Shown in pieces: positions 32,091-35,810 of a DNA stretch of 35,810 nt; position 1 is the stretch's first letter, and every line of letters begins with the position of its first letter. Origin of the DNA: CAILLO01 sp964579735 (lineage in GTDB: Bacteria; Bacillota; Clostridia; Saccharofermentanales; UBA5734); the NCBI GenBank assembly GCA_964579735.1, contig CAZOHH010000016.1, positions 1 to 35,810 on the forward strand. Direction: 5' to 3'. Position numbers and translations under genes: made by a program. The notes beneath the pieces were generated by a model. It worked only from the letters and a program-made list of their open reading frames with translations, searched no databases and had not been told where the DNA came from.

Positions 32091-32372
32091 ATGGCCGAAC
32101 GTAGAGACAACCGCGGTTCCCGCGATTCCGGAGATAAGGAAGGCAGAGGGGGCATGCGTCCCAGAAGGACGCGCCGCAAGGTCTGCGCCTTCTGCGCCGA
32201 CAAGATCGCGCATATCGACTACAAGGACAGCCGCATCAAGAAGTTCGTTTCCGAGCGCGGAAAGATTCTTCCCAAGCGCATGTCCGGCAACTGCGCACCC
32301 CACCAGCGCGAACTGACCGTCGCGATCAAGCGCGCCCGTCTGATCGCCCTGCTTCCGTTCGCCGGCGACTGA
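32091..32372 (+). CDS. rpsR: 30S ribosomal protein S18, zinc-binding form
   Basis: The protein has 93 residues. The core KVCAFCADKIAHIDYKDSRIKKFVSERGKILPKRMSG is standard, followed by NCAPHQRELTVAIKRARLIALLPF. C32, C35, C68 and H71 form the zinc-ribbon pattern of the C+ type of S18. About 20 residues of Arg/Gly/Asp-rich sequence precede the core, somewhat longer than in most S18. AAAGGAGG about nine bases before the ATG supports the start. A hairpin terminator follows, so the rpsF operon ends here. Confidence 0.97.
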   Translation: MAERRDNRGSRDSGDKEGRGGMRPRRTRRKVCAFCADKIAHIDYKDSRIKKFVSERGKILPKRMSGNCAPHQRELTVAIKRARLIALLPFAGD

Positions 32373-32400
32373 ACCCCGCTCGCCCGAACGCCCGGAACGC

Positions 32401-32453
32401 GGCTCCGGAGTGCGCCCGGCCCTAGGGCCGCGAGTGCCTCCGGAGCCTTCTTC
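32401..32453 (+). terminator. Terminator after rpsR
   Basis: A ten-bp stem (32401-32410 with 32438-32447) encloses a second, inner palindrome around CCCTAGGG. It is followed by TTCTTC, a modest U-tract. It separates the rpsF operon from the gdpP promoter that starts only six bases later. Confidence 0.8.
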
Positions 32454-32458
32454 GATTG

Positions 32459-32467
32459 TGCTATAAT
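32459..32467 (+). promoter_or_regulatory. Extended -10 promoter for gdpP-rplI-dnaB
   Basis: TGCTATAAT is a perfect extended -10. The -35 position falls within the upstream terminator and shows no good match. Transcription would begin near 32474, about 57 bases before the GTG start of gdpP. Confidence 0.8.
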
Positions 32468-32530
32468 TGCGTTGAATCGCAGGTCCGGGATCCTTCGAAC
32501 CCCCGGACCCCCTGTTGTGGAGGAGGTCCC

Positions 32531-34591
32531 GTGGTCCCGCGGAGGAAAAGCCAGCGACAGGAAATGCTGCGTCTATTGACGCGAGAACTGCTCCACAGCG
32601 AGCTGGCGGACCTCTATGTGGTTCTGCTCGTCATTGCATTGATCCTTTCCGGACTCTATCTTCTCGCCCAGCTCCACGCATCCGGCTGGGTCCTGATCGC
32701 CATGGCGGTCGTCGTCCTTCCGGTGCATCTGGTCCTCCGACGCCGGATCCGCCGCAATGCGGAGGGCGTTCTCGGCACGTTCCGGAATCTCCTCGACACG
32801 ACGTTCCGCAAGGTCATGTCCGATTACCCGCGCCCGGTCGCACTCGTCCGCGAGGACGGCGCCGTGCTGATGGCCAATGACGCCTTCCTGGCCCTCGCCG
32901 GGCGCAGGGACGTTCTCGGACGCACCGTCGACGAAGCGGTTCCGGGATTCACGGTGGCGGGTCTCTGCGCGGACGGCGGCACCGAGGTCCGCCGCGTCGA
33001 GGCGGGCGGCCGTCGTTTCGACGTGGTCTCCACGGTGACGGACCATCGAGGCCGCCAGGCCACGATGCTGATGGGCCGTTCCGAACGGATCTTTACCCTC
33101 TATTTCGAGGACGTGACCTCCTACGAGGAGCGCATCGAGTCCCTGGAAGGCCGCCGCGAGGCCACGGCGCTGCTGCTCGTCGACAACTACGAGGACCTCG
33201 TCCGCGAGACGCCCGAGGGAAACCGTCCCCAGGTCCTGCTCGACATCGAGCGCTCCCTGAAGGACTGGTCCGGATTCACCCGCGGCATGGTCTCCCGTCT
33301 CGAGAAGGACCGATACCTGCTGGTCTTCGAGGTCCGCTTCCTGAAGGCCCTCGAAGCCAAGCGCTACGATATCCTCGACCGCATCCGCGAGATCCGTTCC
33401 GGGAACCGCATTCCGCCCACGCTGAGCATCGGCGTCGGCGTCGACGGGGAGACGCCCGGAGACCGGCTGGAGCATGCGCAGAACTGTCTCGACATCGCCC
33501 TCGGCCGCGGCGGAGACCAGGCCGTCGTGTTCCGCAAGGAGAACTTCACGTTCTTCGGCGGCACCACGCAGGCCGTCGAGAAGCACAACCGCGTCCGCTC
33601 CCGCGTCGTCTCGCATGCCCTCGAGGACATGTTCCGCGAAAGCGACCGCGTCTTCGTGATGGGGCACCGCACACCCGACCTCGACTGTCTCGGCGCGAGC
33701 ATCGGGGTCGCCCGCCTGGCCGCCGCCTGCGGCAAGGAGGCCGCCGTCGTGCTCGGCGCCTATGGCGACGCGATCCTTCCCTTCGTCGACCTGCTTACGA
33801 AACGCGGGCGAATCGTCTTCCTGCGTCCGGATCAGGCTCTGGTCAATGCCTCCAAGGACGACGCCCTCGTCGTCGTCGACACGATGCGCCCCGGCCAGGT
33901 GCTGGAGCCCCGCATGATCCAGGAGACCGGGCGGCTCGCCGTCATCGACCACCACCGGAAGAGCGCCGATTTCTTCAAGGCAGCCGCGCTCGCCCTGCTC
34001 GAGCCCTATGCCTCCTCCACATGCGAGCTTGTGACGGAACTCCTGTCCTTCAGCCACAACGACGTCGACCTGTCTTCGGAGGAAGCGGACACCCTGTTCG
34101 CCGGCATGCTGATCGACACCAAGGCGTTCACCACGCGGACGGGAGTGCGCACGTTCGAAGCAGCCGCCTATCTCCGCCGCAAGGGCGCGGACCCGGACAG
34201 CGTCCGGAAGATCCTCGCCGACGACCTCGACACCTTCCTCGCCGTCGCGGACGTCGTGCGTGCCGCGAGTCTTCGCGAGGGTGGATTCGCTTTCGCCAGC
34301 GTGCGGCCGGACTTGAAGAACATCGGACTGATCGCCGCGAAGGCCGCGGACCAGCTGCTCAACATCTCGGGCGTCAGCGCGTCCTTCGTCCTCGCTCCGG
34401 ATACGGAGGGCGTCTCCGTGAGCGCTCGATCGAATGGCGGCGTGAACGTGCAGGTCATCATGGAACGGATCGGCGGCGGCGGACACCTGACCCAGGCCGG
34501 CACCCGCATCCAGGGCGTGCGCGTCGAAGAAGCCGAGGCCAAGGTCATGGAATCCATCCGCATGGAAACAGGACAGGGAGGGAAACGATGA
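32531..34591 (+). CDS. gdpP: Cyclic-di-AMP phosphodiesterase GdpP (DHH/DHHA1)
   Basis: The protein has 686 residues. Two membrane helices (about 28-47 and 52-70) are followed by a PAS-like region (about 95-215) and a degenerate GGDEF domain (VARLEKD-type loop near 255-345, no GGDEF motif). Then comes the DHH phosphodiesterase: GHRTPDLD (H379, D383, D385), VVDTMRP, IDHHRKSADF (D473-H475), and a DHHA1 domain ending in GGGGH (648-652). The enzyme hydrolyses c-di-AMP, a signal that controls potassium and cell-wall homeostasis in Gram-positive bacteria. I choose GTG 32531, six bases after GGAGGAGG; a longer frame from 32456 would begin upstream of the promoter -10. Its stop overlaps rplI as ATGA. 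Confidence 0.95.
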   Translation: MVPRRKSQRQEMLRLLTRELLHSELADLYVVLLVIALILSGLYLLAQLHASGWVLIAMAVVVLPVHLVLRRRIRRNAEGVLGTFRNLLDTTFRKVMSDYPRPVALVREDGAVLMANDAFLALAGRRDVLGRTVDEAVPGFTVAGLCADGGTEVRRVEAGGRRFDVVSTVTDHRGRQATMLMGRSERIFTLYFEDVTSYEERIESLEGRREATALLLVDNYEDLVRETPEGNRPQVLLDIERSLKDWSGFTRGMVSRLEKDRYLLVFEVRFLKALEAKRYDILDRIREIRSGNRIPPTLSIGVGVDGETPGDRLEHAQNCLDIALGRGGDQAVVFRKENFTFFGGTTQAVEKHNRVRSRVVSHALEDMFRESDRVFVMGHRTPDLDCLGASIGVARLAAACGKEAAVVLGAYGDAILPFVDLLTKRGRIVFLRPDQALVNASKDDALVVVDTMRPGQVLEPRMIQETGRLAVIDHHRKSADFFKAAALALLEPYASSTCELVTELLSFSHNDVDLSSEEADTLFAGMLIDTKAFTTRTGVRTFEAAAYLRRKGADPDSVRKILADDLDTFLAVADVVRAASLREGGFAFASVRPDLKNIGLIAAKAADQLLNISGVSASFVLAPDTEGVSVSARSNGGVNVQVIMERIGGGGHLTQAGTRIQGVRVEEAEAKVMESIRMETGQGGKR

Positions 34592-35034
34592 AAGTCATTC
34601 TTTTGAAGGAAGTCAAGAATCTCGGCAAGGCGGAAGCCGTCGTCGAGGTGAGCGACGGATACGCGCGGAATTTCCTGTTCAAGCAGGGATTGGCCATGGA
34701 AGCCACGCCCGAGGCGCTGAACACGGTGCGCACCCGCAGCCAGGCCGACCAGGCCCGGATCCGCCGCGAAGCCGATCAAGCGCATGCGCTGGGCAAGGAA
34801 CTGGACGGCAAGCCATTCGTCCTCCGCATGAAGGCTGGAGACGGAGGCCGCCTGTATGGGGCGGTCACCGCCATGGATCTGGCCGCCATGCTCGAGAAGG
34901 CCGGATACAAGATGGACAAGCGCGCCATCACGATTCCGGAACCCGTTCGACACACCGGTGAGTTCGAGGCCGAACTGCGCCTGCACACGGACGTCCACGT
35001 CCGCATCAAGGTGAAGGTCGAGGCTATCGTCTAG
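34588..35034 (+). CDS. rplI: 50S ribosomal protein L9
   Basis: The protein has 148 residues. The N-terminal domain MKVILLKEVKNLGKAEAVVEVSDGYARNFL is the L9 signature. A long connecting helix (about 40-75, rich in Ala, Arg and Gln) leads to the C-terminal domain with GDGGRLYGAVTAMDLA and KRAITIPEPVRHTGEFEAELRLH. L9 binds 23S rRNA near the L1 stalk base. ATG 34588 overlaps the gdpP stop, with GGGAGGG before it; the longer frame starting inside gdpP is not real. dnaB starts one base after its stop. Confidence 0.97.
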   Translation: MKVILLKEVKNLGKAEAVVEVSDGYARNFLFKQGLAMEATPEALNTVRTRSQADQARIRREADQAHALGKELDGKPFVLRMKAGDGGRLYGAVTAMDLAAMLEKAGYKMDKRAITIPEPVRHTGEFEAELRLHTDVHVRIKVKVEAIV

Positions 35035-35035
35035 G

Positions 35036-35810
35036 ATGGCGGCGCCGGCCTGGGAAGCCGCCTCGACGCACGGCCGCGTGCCGCCCAACAGTCCGCAGGC
35101 GGAACAGTCCGTCCTGGGCTGCTGCATGTCCGGCGAGCGTTATCTGGCCGTGATCACCGCGATGCTCAAGTCCGAGGACTTCTACCGCCCCGACCATCGG
35201 CTGATCTACGATGCGATCTGCGAACTGTATATCGGAAGCCGCCCCGTCGACATCATCACCGTCGCAGACCTGCTCGAGAGCAAGGCGCTGTCCGAGAAGA
35301 CAGGCGGCATCTCCTACGTCAGCTCCCTGCCGGACACCGCGCCGGTCTTCGCGAATGCCTCCCACTATGCCGAAGTCGTCCGCCAGAAGTCCATATTGCG
35401 CCGCCTGATCGGCTCCATGGACGAGGTCACCGGCATGTGCTACGACGAAGCCGAGGATGCGAACGCGCTGCTCGACGTCGCCGCGCGCCGCATCTACGAG
35501 ATCCGCGAGAACCGCGACTCGGTGGGTCTCGAGAGCCTGCGCGAGATCATGGGCCGCGCCGTGAATGAAATCAACGAACTGGCCCGCGGAAAGGGCCGCG
35601 ACCGCCAGATCTCCACCGGATTCAAGGGACTGGACCGCGCACTGGGGGGCCTGTCCAAGGGTTCGCTCGTGATCATCGCCGCCCGGCCGTCGATGGGCAA
35701 GTCCGCCCTCGCCATGAACATCGCCCAGAAGGCTTCGACCTTGAACGGGGTTCCCGTCGCCATCTTCAGCCTCGAGATGTCCAAGGACGAGGTCGCGAAC
35801 CGCATGCTCA
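35036..35810 (+). CDS. dnaB: Replicative DNA helicase, N-terminal part
   Basis: The frame is open to the right edge, giving 258 residues and no stop. The N-terminal domain shows VPPNSPQAEQSVLGCCMSGERYLAVITAML, FYRPDHRLIYDAI and the linker region. The RecA-like motor begins at STGFKGLDRALGGLSKGSLVIIAARPSMGKSALAMNIAQK, with the Walker A in ARPSMGKSAL, and ends at FSLEMSKDEVANRML. DnaB unwinds DNA at the replication fork as a hexamer. ATG 35036 lies one base after the rplI stop; it relies on coupling, as there is no strong ribosome-binding site. The order gdpP-rplI-dnaB is the classic Firmicutes arrangement. Confidence 0.97.
   Translation, partial: MAAPAWEAASTHGRVPPNSPQAEQSVLGCCMSGERYLAVITAMLKSEDFYRPDHRLIYDAICELYIGSRPVDIITVADLLESKALSEKTGGISYVSSLPDTAPVFANASHYAEVVRQKSILRRLIGSMDEVTGMCYDEAEDANALLDVAARRIYEIRENRDSVGLESLREIMGRAVNEINELARGKGRDRQISTGFKGLDRALGGLSKGSLVIIAARPSMGKSALAMNIAQKASTLNGVPVAIFSLEMSKDEVANRML

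Noticed and set aside
32456..32530. Longer N-terminus for GdpP with several cysteines
   Set aside because: The start would lie before the promoter -10 at 32462-32467, and the GTG at 32531 has an ideal ribosome-binding site.
32573..34486. A 637-codon open frame on the minus strand
   Set aside because: It lies antisense to gdpP in the register where GC-rich codons rarely give stops. The translation has no recognisable motif. The similar frames at 906-2228, 3636-4973 and 17338-18849 are rejected for the same reason.

Overview
The window is about 36 kb of GC-rich, densely coding DNA that most resembles a chromosome segment of an anaerobic Bacillota (Firmicutes/Clostridia-like) bacterium. This rests on the gene order rpsF-ssb-rpsR followed by gdpP-rplI-dnaB, strong AGGAGG ribosome-binding sites, sigma-A promoters of extended -10 type, a split glycine decarboxylase (gcvPA/gcvPB) behind a tandem glycine riboswitch, and families common in Clostridia (DUF6106, DUF4349, DUF4340, NusG domain II, Gx transporter). 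No rRNA, tRNA, CRISPR array, insertion sequence or prophage gene was recognised. The species cannot be named from sequence alone.

Layout. 1-2.2 kb: the 3' end of malQ, a GNAT acetyltransferase, and a DEDDh exonuclease whose BRCT domain is interrupted by a His/Ala/Pro-rich insert. 2.3-8.2 kb: a tightly packed block with a degenerate GGDEF protein with a Cys cluster, a shikimate-kinase-like protein with altered substrate residues, a lipoprotein ApbE flavin transferase, a NusG-domain-II protein (EetA-like) and a Gx transporter (EetB-like). After these come a small lipoprotein, a second ApbE and a three-helix membrane protein. I read this block as an extracytosolic flavin/electron-transfer locus. 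8.2-13 kb, minus strand: gcvT-gcvH-gcvPA-gcvPB with promoter, tandem glycine riboswitch and intrinsic terminator. 13.1-18.8 kb: PAP2 phosphatase, DUF4349 lipoprotein, THUMP RNA methyltransferase, sugar nucleotidyltransferase, DUF6106 protein and a UMF1-type MFS transporter. 18.8-19.1 kb: a strong hairpin and a broken thioesterase remnant. 19.2-25.3 kb: an ABC ATPase, ABC-2 permease, GldG-like protein, DUF4340 protein and propeller-like protein, forming a Gld-type ABC system. 25.3-28.7 kb: a LiaF-like protein, oligoendopeptidase F and a CYTH protein. 28.7-31.2 kb: a polar amino-acid ABC transporter with a hairpin leader. 31.2-35.8 kb: rpsF, ssb, rpsR, gdpP, rplI and the start of dnaB.

Many genes overlap by ATGA or GTGA, so translational coupling is the rule. 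Several starts given here differ from the longest open frame because a Shine-Dalgarno sequence, a lipobox or a promoter decides them. The points most worth a second look are the flavin-transfer locus with its two unusual upstream members, the split BRCT domain, the lipoprotein ApbE with a non-AUG start, the thioesterase remnant and the 5'-terminal hairpin of the amino-acid transporter mRNA.
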